Shown here in pieces: positions 17,939-26,251 of a stretch of 64,000 nucleotides of DNA. The position numbers and the translations under genes were made by a program. The stretch's first letter is position 1. Each line of letters opens with the position of its first letter. Source of the stretch: Nocardia sp. alder85J (lineage in GTDB: Bacteria; Actinomycetota; Actinomycetes; Mycobacteriales; Mycobacteriaceae); assembly GCF_020176955.2 (NCBI RefSeq), contig NZ_JAIUCZ020000001.1:1240001-1304000 (forward strand), given 5' to 3'. Below the pieces are notes generated by a model. It searched no databases. It was not told the DNA's origin and was given only the letters and a program-made list of their open reading frames with translations.

Positions 17939-18904
17939 TTACAAGGGGCCGAAACCGCTCAGCTGGAGACTGCCGTGGCAGTAGAGGGCGCCGCCGAACG
18001 GGCCGGACACCGGCGCCGGATCGCCGGGCAGATACACCACCACCGCCACCGCCCGCACCGGTTCCTCCTTGCCGCAGGCGGATTCGGTACCGATGCCGGC
18101 GACCGTGCGGCCCCCGGCGGCCAGCACCGCACCGGCGGGTACCACCAGCGCGGCGTCCGGGGTCGGCTGGCAGGCCGGGCAGTCCGGCCCGGCGGCGGAG
18201 TGCCCGTCGTCGGGCCGGACGCGCAACGGGCCGTGCACCGCGCACTCCTGATCCGAGCGATTGAGCAGCCACACCTCGACGCCGCGATGCCCGGCGCCGT
18301 CGCCGGACATGCTGTGGAAGGCCTGCGCGGCGAAGTCGTCCGCCCGGCAGTGCGGGAGGACGGCGGCCGGATCGGTCCCGGTCCCGGCGGTGTACGCGGG
18401 CCGGGTCAACGGCTGCACCACCAGCCGGTCGCCGCGGCACACGTGCAGTTCGTCCGCGGGCCCGCCACCGTCGGCGACCGGGGCGGTCAGCGGCGTCGTC
18501 TCACCGGGCAGGGTGACCCGCGCGGCCCCCGGTTGCGGGCAGCCCACCACCAGATCGCCGGAATATTCGACGCGGACCACGAATTCGGCCGCGCCGCCGG
18601 GCGACAACGGCACCGGGCGCGGCGTCATGGTGGCCCGGCCGATCGCCACCTGCGGCAGTTCCGACAGCTCCACGTCGGCGAAACCGGTGGCCACGCAGTC
18701 GCGGACGCCGATGTTGCGCACGGTCACCAGCAGTGCGTTGGTCCGGCCGGTGGAGGTGCTGGTGGCCACCGCGGCGCTGAGTTCGCCGGTGTGACAACGG
18801 GATTCGGACTCGGCGTCCGGTGCGCCGGAACAGGCCAGCGCGGCGGCGGCGAGGATCGGCAGCAGTGCCGCGGCGGCCACCGACCGGACCAGGTGCACAT
18901 TCAC
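17939..18904 (-). CDS. DUF4232-type secreted lipoprotein
   Basis: 321-residue exported protein. A signal sequence ends in a lipobox-like ALACSG (Cys25). The mature region shows two related halves with conserved cysteine pairs and the DUF4232 pattern (CHTGELSAAV, TNALLVTVRNIGVRDC; then GVEVWLLNRSDQECAVHG, LRVRPDDG). DUF4232 domains are beta-sandwiches of unknown function in actinobacterial envelope proteins. The start is GTG 18904. It is upstream of a 175-bp gap that separates it from the Sel1 gene; that gap is AT-richer and holds no gene. Confidence 0.7.
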   Translation of the reverse strand: MNVHLVRSVAAAALLPILAAAALACSGAPDAESESRCHTGELSAAVATSTSTGRTNALLVTVRNIGVRDCVATGFADVELSELPQVAIGRATMTPRPVPLSPGGAAEFVVRVEYSGDLVVGCPQPGAARVTLPGETTPLTAPVADGGGPADELHVCRGDRLVVQPLTRPAYTAGTGTDPAAVLPHCRADDFAAQAFHSMSGDGAGHRGVEVWLLNRSDQECAVHGPLRVRPDDGHSAAGPDCPACQPTPDAALVVPAGAVLAAGGRTVAGIGTESACGKEEPVRAVAVVVYLPGDPAPVSGPFGGALYCHGSLQLSGFGPL

Positions 18905-18969
18905 CGCCGGGGCCTCCTCCTCGAGTCACCTCATAGTGACATCACGACGCGGTCCCGGCGGGCGAAATG

Positions 18970-19422
18970 TCAGGTCCGGGGGCGGTTCCCGGCGAGCCGG
19001 GCGAGTCGCGCCAGCGCGGGCAGGGCGGCGGCCAGCGCCCGGCGGTCCTCCGGGGCCAGTTGCTCCACCAGTGGCGCCAGCTGCCGGGCCCGGTCGGCGT
19101 GCCGCGAATCCATCACGGTGTGACCGGCTTCGGTGAGGTGGACCAGCACCGCGCGGCGATCGGTCGGATCGGGACGGCGTTGCACCAGGCCGTCGCGCTC
19201 GAGCCGGCCGATCAGCTGGGTGAGACCGGGCTGACTGATCTGCTCGGTACGGGTCAGGTCGGTCGGCCGCAGCGGCCCCTCGGCGACGACCAGCGTGTCC
19301 AGCACCGACAGGGTGGTGAACGGCAGCTGCTCGGTGGTGGGCAGCCGGATGTAGAAGCGGTTGAAGTTCTCGATCGCGGCGGCGAAGTCGTCCACGTCGA
19401 GGTCGTCCCAGTCCTCGGTCAC
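18970..19422 (-). CDS. MarR-family regulator
   Basis: Winged-helix regulator of 150 residues. Helix-turn-helix residues lie around 55-95 (DLTRTEQISQPGLTQLIGRL, ERDGLVQRRPDPTDRRAVLV), with the DxRxxxV wing motif. It diverges from the epoxide hydrolase gene 64 bp away. The gap holds AT-rich palindromes, so it most likely represses the hydrolase and itself, with release by a lipophilic or xenobiotic ligand. The start is GTG 19422. Confidence 0.85.
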   Translation of the reverse strand: MTEDWDDLDVDDFAAAIENFNRFYIRLPTTEQLPFTTLSVLDTLVVAEGPLRPTDLTRTEQISQPGLTQLIGRLERDGLVQRRPDPTDRRAVLVHLTEAGHTVMDSRHADRARQLAPLVEQLAPEDRRALAAALPALARLARLAGNRPRT

Positions 19423-19430
19423 CGCAGAAA

Positions 19431-19463
19431 CATATCACTTGCTTATATAAGTTGCTTATGCAA
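19431..19463. promoter_or_regulatory. MarR operator region
   Basis: This AT-rich island sits in otherwise 70% GC DNA between the divergent MarR and epoxide hydrolase genes. It contains the 10-bp palindrome CTTATATAAG (19442-19451) followed by TTGC-TTAT-GCAA (19453-19464). Both are MarR-type operator candidates, and the same bases can serve as -10 elements. Confidence 0.55.
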
Positions 19464-19486
19464 ATCTGGGCGCGAAGGAGGTCACC

Positions 19487-20713
19487 ATGAACGAAGCCGC
19501 ACCGATCGACGTCCCCGAGGTCCCGATCCACGTCTCCGAGCAGGTCCTCGCCGACCTGCGGCAACGCCTGGCGCTGACCCGCTGGCCACTGGACGCGGGC
19601 AACGAGGACTGGTACTACGGCGTCGAGCGGAGCTATCTCCAGGAATTGGCCGAGTACTGGCGCACCGGTTACGACTGGCGGGCCGCGGAGCGGGCGATCA
19701 ACGCCTACCGGCACCACCGCGTCGACCTCGGCGGCGTGCCGGTGCACTTCCTGCGCAAGCCCGGCGTCGGCCCCGATCCGAAACCGCTGATCCTGACCCA
19801 CGGCTGGCCGTGGACGTTCTGGCACTGGTCGAAGGTGATCGACCCGCTGGCCGATCCGGGCGCGCACGGCGGCGATCCGGCCGACGCCTTCGACGTGATC
19901 GTCCCGTCGTTCCCCGGCTTCGGCTTCTCCACCCCGCTGCTCGCGCCGGACATGAACTACTGGAAGGTGGCCGACCTCTGGCACGTGCTGATGACCGAGG
20001 TGCTGGGCCACGCGCGCTACGCCGCCGCGGGCTGCGACGTCGGCGCGCTGGCCACCGGGCAGCTCGGGCACAAGTATCCGGACGAGCTGTACGGCATCCA
20101 CATCGGGTCCGCGCGGAAACTGTCGATGTTCACCGGTGACCGGGCCTGGGATCTCAGCGGCGGCCGGCCCATCCCCGACGACATGCCCGCCGCGGCGCGA
20201 GCGCAACTGGTCGACCGGGAGCGGCGGTTCGCGGTCCACCTCGCCGCCCACATGCTCGACTCCAGCACGCTGGCCGTCGGCCTGTCCGACTCACCGGCCG
20301 GGATGCTGGCCTGGATCCTGGAACGCTGGCGCGCCTGGAGCGAGTGCGGCGGCGACGTGGAATCGGTGTTCACCCGCGACGACCTGCTCACCCACGCCAC
20401 GATCTACTGGGTGACCAATTCCATCGGCACCTCGATCCGCACCTACGCCAACAACAATCGCTATCCCTGGCAGCCGTCGCACGACCGGTCGCCGGTGATC
20501 GAGGCGCCCACCGGCATCACCTTCGTGGGCTACGAGAATCCGCCCGGCGTCCCGACCGAGCGGCGGGTGCGGCACTTCGTCGACGATTACGGAGCGCAGT
20601 GGTACAACCTCGTGAACGTGACCGCGCACGACCACGGCGGCCACTTCATCCCCTGGGAGGTGCCGGACGAGTGGGTCGACGACCTGCGCCGCACCTTCCG
20701 CGGGCGGCGCTGA
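19487..20713 (+). CDS. epoxide hydrolase (EHN-type alpha/beta hydrolase)
   Basis: 408-residue hydrolase. The N-terminal ~110 residues are the epoxide-hydrolase N domain (VPIHVSEQVLADLRQRLALT, DDEDWYYGV-like NEDWYYGV). Then comes the alpha/beta core with the oxyanion motif THGWPWTFWHW, the nucleophile Asp in AAGCDVGALATGQL, and the late catalytic His in NVTAHDHGGHFIPWE. It converts epoxides to diols by an ester intermediate. GAAGGAGG precedes the ATG. Its divergent MarR neighbour probably controls it. The natural substrate is not deducible. Confidence 0.85.
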   Translation: MNEAAPIDVPEVPIHVSEQVLADLRQRLALTRWPLDAGNEDWYYGVERSYLQELAEYWRTGYDWRAAERAINAYRHHRVDLGGVPVHFLRKPGVGPDPKPLILTHGWPWTFWHWSKVIDPLADPGAHGGDPADAFDVIVPSFPGFGFSTPLLAPDMNYWKVADLWHVLMTEVLGHARYAAAGCDVGALATGQLGHKYPDELYGIHIGSARKLSMFTGDRAWDLSGGRPIPDDMPAAARAQLVDRERRFAVHLAAHMLDSSTLAVGLSDSPAGMLAWILERWRAWSECGGDVESVFTRDDLLTHATIYWVTNSIGTSIRTYANNNRYPWQPSHDRSPVIEAPTGITFVGYENPPGVPTERRVRHFVDDYGAQWYNLVNVTAHDHGGHFIPWEVPDEWVDDLRRTFRGRR

Positions 20714-20771
20714 CATCTCCGCCGCTACGCCGACGCGCGCCGACCGGCCCGATCGGCACGTACACCGCAGA

Positions 20772-21728
20772 ATGGTAACCGTGACCGGATTCGACCTGCC
20801 GTCCGACCGCCGCCGCGAACTGGCGGCGCTACTGGCCGACGGCATCCGGTTCGGTGCCGAATACCCGAGTGCCGCCGACTATCTCACGGTCGCGCCGCGA
20901 CTCGGCGGCAGCGGCGACGAGTCGGCCGACCGGGATTTCGATCTGCGCATGCTGCACTATCTGGCCGGTGGCGACAGTGCGAATCCGTACTGGGACGTCG
21001 TCGCCCCGGCGGTCACCGAGCGGAACGGCCGGCGTGTGGTCACCGGCGGCGCACCCACCGGCAGCGCCCGGCTGGGGTACGCGCAGACGGTGTTGCAGGC
21101 GGCCTACGCCTACGCGATCCCCGCGCCGGAGACGCTGGCCTGGGTGGCGGCGGTGTGCGCGGGCCGGCCGGTGCTGGAAATCGGTGCGGGGCGCGGATAT
21201 TGGGCCCATCAGCTGACCCGGCAGGGGCTGCATGTGGTGGCAGTGGACTCGCAACCGCCGCAGTGGCAGGACAATCCGTCGTTCCCGGCGGTGTCCGGGC
21301 TGCCGGTGTCCTGGCATCCGATCGCGCATCCGGACGAGCTCCCGGGGGAGTGGCACAGCAGTGAATCATCCGAGTCCGGTGACAGGCTGCCCGACGCGCG
21401 GGGCGGCATCCTGCCGGAGTCGCGCGGCACCGGGCCGGCGGAATCGCAGGTCGGTGGGCCGGCCGAGTGGCGTGGCAGCGTGCTGTTGCTGTGCTGGCCA
21501 CCGGGATGGGGGTCACCCATGGCCTCGCGGGCGCTGGCCCGGTTCGCCGCCGCCGGTGGCGCGGATGTGGTCTACATCGGGGAGCCGCGCGGCGGACGGA
21601 CCGGTGACGACGCGTTCTTCGAGATGCTCGGCACCGGTTGGGAACTCACCGGCGCCGATCCGGATTTCGTGTCCTGGTGGAATCTCTCCGATCGCGCCGA
21701 GCACTGGACCGTGCGCCCGCTCGCCTGA
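20772..21728 (+). CDS. SAM-dependent methyltransferase-like protein
   Basis: 318-residue cytosolic protein. PVLEIGAGRGYWAHQL (about residues 136-151) is methyltransferase motif I, and VVAVDSQPPQW is motif II. The part that usually holds motif IV is interrupted by a polar, low-complexity stretch (roughly residues 193-235, Ser/Glu/Gly-rich). After it the fold resumes with VLLLCWPPGWGSPMA and VVYIGEPRGG. Substrate is unknown. The frame remains open through the insertion with normal codon use. It converges on the LLM oxidoreductase gene, with only four bases between stops. Confidence 0.6.
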   Translation: MVTVTGFDLPSDRRRELAALLADGIRFGAEYPSAADYLTVAPRLGGSGDESADRDFDLRMLHYLAGGDSANPYWDVVAPAVTERNGRRVVTGGAPTGSARLGYAQTVLQAAYAYAIPAPETLAWVAAVCAGRPVLEIGAGRGYWAHQLTRQGLHVVAVDSQPPQWQDNPSFPAVSGLPVSWHPIAHPDELPGEWHSSESSESGDRLPDARGGILPESRGTGPAESQVGGPAEWRGSVLLLCWPPGWGSPMASRALARFAAAGGADVVYIGEPRGGRTGDDAFFEMLGTGWELTGADPDFVSWWNLSDRAEHWTVRPLA

Positions 21729-21732
21729 GCGG

Positions 21733-22728
21733 TCAGCGCAGCGCCGGGGCGACCTCGCGTTCGAACAGGTCGATACCGGACCGGTCGTAGGCGGCCTCGG
21801 GGAAGTTGAGGATCGCGTAGCCCAGTCCGAGGTCACGCAGCCGTTGCAGGTGCGCCACCACCTGTTCCGGGGTGCCGATCGCCTGCCCCGGGGCGCGCAG
21901 GAAGTTCTCGACGTACCCCTTGGCGGTGTCGGCGCCGACGACCTTCTCGTATCGGGCGGCCAGCGCGGCCAGCCGCTCGTCCACCTCGGCCTCGGTCGCG
22001 GCGATCACCGCGTTGAAGTTGGAACTGCGCGTGATGGCGTCGAAATCGGTACCCACCTCGGCACAGTGCTTGCGCAGGATCTCCGACTTGTGCGTGAAGA
22101 CGTCCGCGCCACCCGCGAAGTTGGTGTACTGCGCGTACTTCGCCGCGATCCGCAGCGTCTTCTGCTCACCGCCGCCGGCCACCCAGATCGGAATTCCGCC
22201 CTCCTGCAACGGCAACGGCCGCACGAGGGCGTGGTCCACCTGATAGTACTTGCCGGCCAGAGTGGCCTCCCCGGTGGTCCACGCCTGCCGGAATATCTGC
22301 ACGCCCTCGTCCAACCGGCCCAGCCGCTCGCCCGCCGACGGGAAGCCGTAACCGTAAGCACGCCATTCGTGTTCGTACCAGCCGGCGCCGATACCCATCT
22401 CCACCCGGCCGCCGGAGACGATGTCGACGGTGGCCGCCACCTTCGCCAGATAGGCCGGATTACGGTAACTCATGGCCGTGCACATCTGGCCCAGCCGCAC
22501 CCGCGAGGTGGACGCCCCGAAGGCGGACATCAGCGTCCACGCCTCGTGGGTGGCCTCCTCGGTCGGCAGCGGCACCGTGTGGAAGTGGTCGTACACCCAG
22601 ATCGATTCCCAGGTGTCACCGGCGTCCACGTGCTGCGCCAGATCCCGCATGGTCTGCCACTGCGCCGCCGGATCGATATCGATGAGATCCAGTCGCCAAC
22701 CCTGCGGAATGAATATGCCGAAGCGCAC
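21733..22728 (-). CDS. LLM-class F420/flavin-dependent oxidoreductase
   Basis: TIM-barrel luciferase-like protein of 331 residues with RFGIFIPQGWRLD at the N-terminus, SIWVYDHFHTVPLPT, VRLGQMCTAMSYRNPAYLAK and GAGWYEHEWRAYG. This is the pattern of the F420-dependent branch common in nocardiae and mycobacteria, which includes dehydrogenases and monooxygenases. GTG 22728 is chosen because GAAGGAG lies just upstream; an earlier in-frame start at 22764 lacks this. The substrate cannot be assigned. The C-terminal LFEREVAPALR is the usual family ending. Confidence 0.8.
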   Translation of the reverse strand: MRFGIFIPQGWRLDLIDIDPAAQWQTMRDLAQHVDAGDTWESIWVYDHFHTVPLPTEEATHEAWTLMSAFGASTSRVRLGQMCTAMSYRNPAYLAKVAATVDIVSGGRVEMGIGAGWYEHEWRAYGYGFPSAGERLGRLDEGVQIFRQAWTTGEATLAGKYYQVDHALVRPLPLQEGGIPIWVAGGGEQKTLRIAAKYAQYTNFAGGADVFTHKSEILRKHCAEVGTDFDAITRSSNFNAVIAATEAEVDERLAALAARYEKVVGADTAKGYVENFLRAPGQAIGTPEQVVAHLQRLRDLGLGYAILNFPEAAYDRSGIDLFEREVAPALR

Positions 22729-22861
22729 ACCGTCTCCTTCACCCGTGATCGGAACGGGCCGCAACCCGGGGCTGCGGCTCCGGTTACCACTGTTCCGATC
22801 CGCCGGTGATACCGCAAGCGTGACAGGGCCGCAGCGCGCGCGGACCGATCACCGATTCCGA

Positions 22862-24046
22862 TCAGATGAGCGCGCGCAGCGGCCCCTCCGGCTCCACGCC
22901 CAGCAGCGACAGCGCCGAGGAATGGTAGTTGGGGCCGGGCACATGGATGGCGTGCTGCAATCCGACGTGCGCGTCACGCCAGAACCGCTGCACCGGATTG
23001 GTGCGCCGCACCGCATTGCCGCCGGAGCGTGCGAAGATCTGGTCGACCGCCGTCACCGCTCGCCAGGCCGAGCGAATCTGGTTGCGCCGCACCAGGGATC
23101 GATCCTCGAAGCTGATCTCGCCGCCGGATTCGACGCGGTCGTAGAGTCGGCTGATCCCGTCGAGCAACTGGGTGCGCGAGGCGGCGATCTCGGCGGCCGC
23201 CTCGGAGATCGCGTACAGCGAATACGGATCGCTGCGCACCGGGCCGCCGATGGCGCCCACCCGTTCCCGCTGATAGTCGAGGTGCGCGGCCAGCGCGCCC
23301 TCGCAGATACCGATCACCGCGCCGGTGATGCCCAGCGGGAACATGGTCCAGAACGGCAGTTTGTACACCGTCTCGGTGCGTCCGGCCCGCTCCGCCGCCG
23401 CGACCCCCTCGGCCACCTCACCGGCGTCGATGGTCCGGTAGTCGGGGATGAACGCGCCGTCGACGATGATGTCCTTGCTGCCGGTGCCGGACAGCCCGAT
23501 CACGTCCCAGGAGTCCTCGACGATGGTGTAGTCGCCGCGCGGCAGCACCACGTGCAGGCTGCGGATCGGTTGTGCCGGTCTGCCGTCGGGGCCGCCGGCC
23601 AGCGCCCCGAGGAAGATCCAGTCGCAGTGGTCGGTGCCCGAGGAGAAGTTCCACCGCCCCTTCAGGGTGTACCCGCCGTCGACGGGGGTGGCCACGCCCT
23701 GCGGCGCGTACGGCGAGGCGATCCAGGTGTCCGGATTCTCGCCCCACACCTCGCCCTGCAACCGCCGGTCCATCAGCGCCATCTCCCACGGGTGCACGCC
23801 GCCGACGCCGCACACCCAGCCGGTGGACCCGCACACCGTCGCCACCGCCATCACCGCCTCCGCGAAATCGCGCGGATGGGCGGCGTACCCGCCGAATTCG
23901 GCGGGCTGCAACATCCGCATCACCCCGGCCTGCCGGATCAGCGCGACACTCTCGTCGGACAACCGGCCCAGCCGCTCGGTCTCCGCCGCGGCCCCGGCCA
24001 GCTTCCCGGCGATCTCCTCGATCCGCCCCACCACCTCGTGCGCCAT
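22862..24046 (-). CDS. HsaA-like flavin-dependent monooxygenase, oxygenase component
   Basis: 394-residue protein of the acyl-CoA-dehydrogenase fold. It is of the reduced-flavin monooxygenase type rather than a true dehydrogenase. VCGSTGWVCGVGGVHPWEMA, GRWNFSSGTDHCDWIF, VIGLSGTGSKDI and QRFWRDAHVGLQHA follow the pattern and length of HsaA, the cholesterol-catabolic 3-HSA hydroxylase. It probably hydroxylates an aromatic or steroid-derived compound using FMNH2 or FADH2 from a separate reductase. No reductase is adjacent. The start is ATG 24046 after GAAAGGG. Whether it is HsaA itself or a paralogue is undecided, because no other hsa or kst genes are in view. Confidence 0.78.
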   Translation of the reverse strand: MAHEVVGRIEEIAGKLAGAAAETERLGRLSDESVALIRQAGVMRMLQPAEFGGYAAHPRDFAEAVMAVATVCGSTGWVCGVGGVHPWEMALMDRRLQGEVWGENPDTWIASPYAPQGVATPVDGGYTLKGRWNFSSGTDHCDWIFLGALAGGPDGRPAQPIRSLHVVLPRGDYTIVEDSWDVIGLSGTGSKDIIVDGAFIPDYRTIDAGEVAEGVAAAERAGRTETVYKLPFWTMFPLGITGAVIGICEGALAAHLDYQRERVGAIGGPVRSDPYSLYAISEAAAEIAASRTQLLDGISRLYDRVESGGEISFEDRSLVRRNQIRSAWRAVTAVDQIFARSGGNAVRRTNPVQRFWRDAHVGLQHAIHVPGPNYHSSALSLLGVEPEGPLRALI

Positions 24047-24195
24047 CGCATACCCTTTCGAACCGATCGCCCCAGCCGATACCGGCGCTGGGCTGTCACA
24101 GCCGACCGTAGGACGCCCCGCACACCGGTACGAGCGAATGTCCACTGACCGGAATCGGGCCCCGGAGCGCGGGTTCGCGCTGCTCGAATCGGGGG

Positions 24196-25131
24196 GTGAA
24201 ATTCGACATCATCCTGCCGGGCTCCCGGCATCTGCCCGGTCACGACGAGTGGGCGCGGACGCTGGCCCCGGCCGGTTTCCGCCGCGTCCTGCGCGAGATC
24301 GATCGGCTGCGCTTCACGACGGTGAGCGTGTCCGAGCATCCGGGGATCCCGCTGGCCGAGGTGCCCCGGCTCGGTGCGTACTGGCAGGATGCGTTGAGCG
24401 CCATGGCATTCGCCGCCGGGGTCACCGAACGGGTCCGGATCGACGCGGCCGTGCTGGTACTGCCGTACCACCATCCGCTGCGGCTGGCCAAGGCGCTGGC
24501 GACCATCGACGTGCTGTCGGACGGGCGGCTCAACGTCTCGGTCGGGGTCGGGCACGCCGAGGCGGAGTTCGCGGCGCTCGGGGTGCCGTTCGCGCAGCGC
24601 GGCGCGCTGACCGACGAGATCCTGGCGGCGCTGGCGACCCTGTGGACCGAGGACGAGCCGGAACACCGCGGCGCGCACTTCGACATCACCGGTCTGGCGG
24701 TGGCGCCGCGACCGGTGCAGCGGCCGGGACCGCCGGTGTACGTGGGCGGTAATTCGCGCCCGGCGCTGCGCCGCGCGGCCCGGCACGACGGCTGGCAGCC
24801 GAATCCGACCGGCCTCACCGTCGCGGAACTGCCGCCGCTGCTGGACTATCTGCGGGATCGGCCCGAATTCGCCGGTAAGGCCGGCCATTTCGATATCAAC
24901 TGGCTGGAGGCGCCGGAGGGGGTCACGCCGCCGGCCACCTTCCGCACCGCGACCCTCGCGGAGCTGGCGGCCTACCGGGACCAGCTGGTGGCCGCCTACC
25001 GCGACCGCTTCGCGCCGCTGGGCATCACCCGGGTCACCGTGGTCACCCCGCCCGGCGTCGGCGGCGAGTCCGAATATCTGGACTTCCTGCGCTGGTTCGA
25101 CGCCGAGGTGCTCCCGGCCGTCCCGCAGTGA
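24196..25131 (+). CDS. LLM-class F420/flavin-dependent oxidoreductase
   Basis: 311-residue luciferase-like TIM barrel starting at GTG 24196 (KFDIILPGSRHLPGHDEW). VSEHPGIPLAEVPRL, DAAVLVLPYHHPLRLAKALA, DVLSDGRLNVSVGVGHAEAE and GPPVYVGGNSRPALRRAA are LLM hallmarks. It diverges from the HsaA-like gene 149 bp away and could act in the same catabolic process, which is inferred only from position. The ribosome site (GGGGGG) is poor, so the start is tentative. Confidence 0.78.
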   Translation: MKFDIILPGSRHLPGHDEWARTLAPAGFRRVLREIDRLRFTTVSVSEHPGIPLAEVPRLGAYWQDALSAMAFAAGVTERVRIDAAVLVLPYHHPLRLAKALATIDVLSDGRLNVSVGVGHAEAEFAALGVPFAQRGALTDEILAALATLWTEDEPEHRGAHFDITGLAVAPRPVQRPGPPVYVGGNSRPALRRAARHDGWQPNPTGLTVAELPPLLDYLRDRPEFAGKAGHFDINWLEAPEGVTPPATFRTATLAELAAYRDQLVAAYRDRFAPLGITRVTVVTPPGVGGESEYLDFLRWFDAEVLPAVPQ

Positions 25132-25176
25132 GCCGACCCCCGCAGTCCCCGCCGCACACCGCTCGGTAGATATATT

Positions 25177-25198
25177 GCGCACAACTTAATTGTGTACT
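25177..25198. promoter_or_regulatory. OhrR operator
   Basis: CACAA-CTTAA-TTGTG (25180-25194) is an AT-rich inverted repeat 17 bases before the OhrR start. It resembles the ACAATT/AATTGT boxes bound by OhrR repressors. It probably controls both ohrR and ohr. Confidence 0.6.
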
Positions 25199-25210
25199 AC
25201 AGTATTGGAC

Positions 25211-25660
25211 GTGACCAACCCGCTGGCCCTCGACCTGCAACTGTGCTTCCCGCTCTACGCGGCATCGCGGGCGATGACCGCGGTCTACCGCACCGAGCTG
25301 GACGCACTCGGGCTCACCTACCCGCAATACCTGGTGATGCTCGCGCTGTGGGAGCACGACGGCCTGACCGTCGGCGAGCTGTGCGGCACGCTGTCGCTGG
25401 ATTCCGGCACGCTGTCGCCGCTGCTCAAGCGGCTGGAAGCGGCCGGCCTGGTGCAGCGGCGGCGCAGCGCCGAGGACGAACGGCGGGTCGCGATCACCCT
25501 CACCGAGACCGGCCGCCGGATGCGCGAGGACGCGTGCGAGGTACCGCTGCGCATCGCGGCATCCACCGGCATGTCACGGGAGGACATGGAGACCCTGCGC
25601 GATTCGTTGCAGCGTCTCACCCGGGCGCTCACGGCCCATATCCATTCGAAGGAGAACTGA
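25211..25660 (+). CDS. ohrR: organic-hydroperoxide sensor OhrR (MarR family)
   Basis: MarR-type repressor of 149 residues. The N-terminal LDLQLCFPLYAASRAMTAVY carries the redox cysteine (Cys12 region) that OhrR proteins oxidise with organic peroxides. The recognition helix is LSLDSGTLSPLLKRLEAAGL, and the wing DERRVAITLTETG follows. It lies two bases before ohr, giving the classic sensor-enzyme pair. GTG 25211 is chosen so that the operator lies upstream; a start at 25190 would place the operator inside the gene. Confidence 0.88.
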   Translation: MTNPLALDLQLCFPLYAASRAMTAVYRTELDALGLTYPQYLVMLALWEHDGLTVGELCGTLSLDSGTLSPLLKRLEAAGLVQRRRSAEDERRVAITLTETGRRMREDACEVPLRIAASTGMSREDMETLRDSLQRLTRALTAHIHSKEN

Positions 25661-25662
25661 TC

Positions 25663-26085
<423 letters not shown>

Positions 26086-26094
26086 TCCGCGCTC

Positions 26095-26133
26095 GACTGG
26101 GCGCGCCGTCCGGTTCCGGCGGCGCGCCCAGTC
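26095..26133 (+). terminator. terminator after ohr
   Basis: Perfect 14-bp inverted repeat (26095-26108 with 26120-26133) and an 11-nt loop, ten bases after the ohr stop. It is a strong hairpin without a T tract. Confidence 0.7.
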
Positions 26134-26251
26134 ATGTGGAACACGTTGCAAAAAAGTTGCCCCGCGCGCTGGTGAAACGGTCACGGCGATGGCGAATCGG
26201 TGTCATGCTTCACGGCACTCGAGTTCGCTTCGAATCCCGAAAGGGGTTGCC

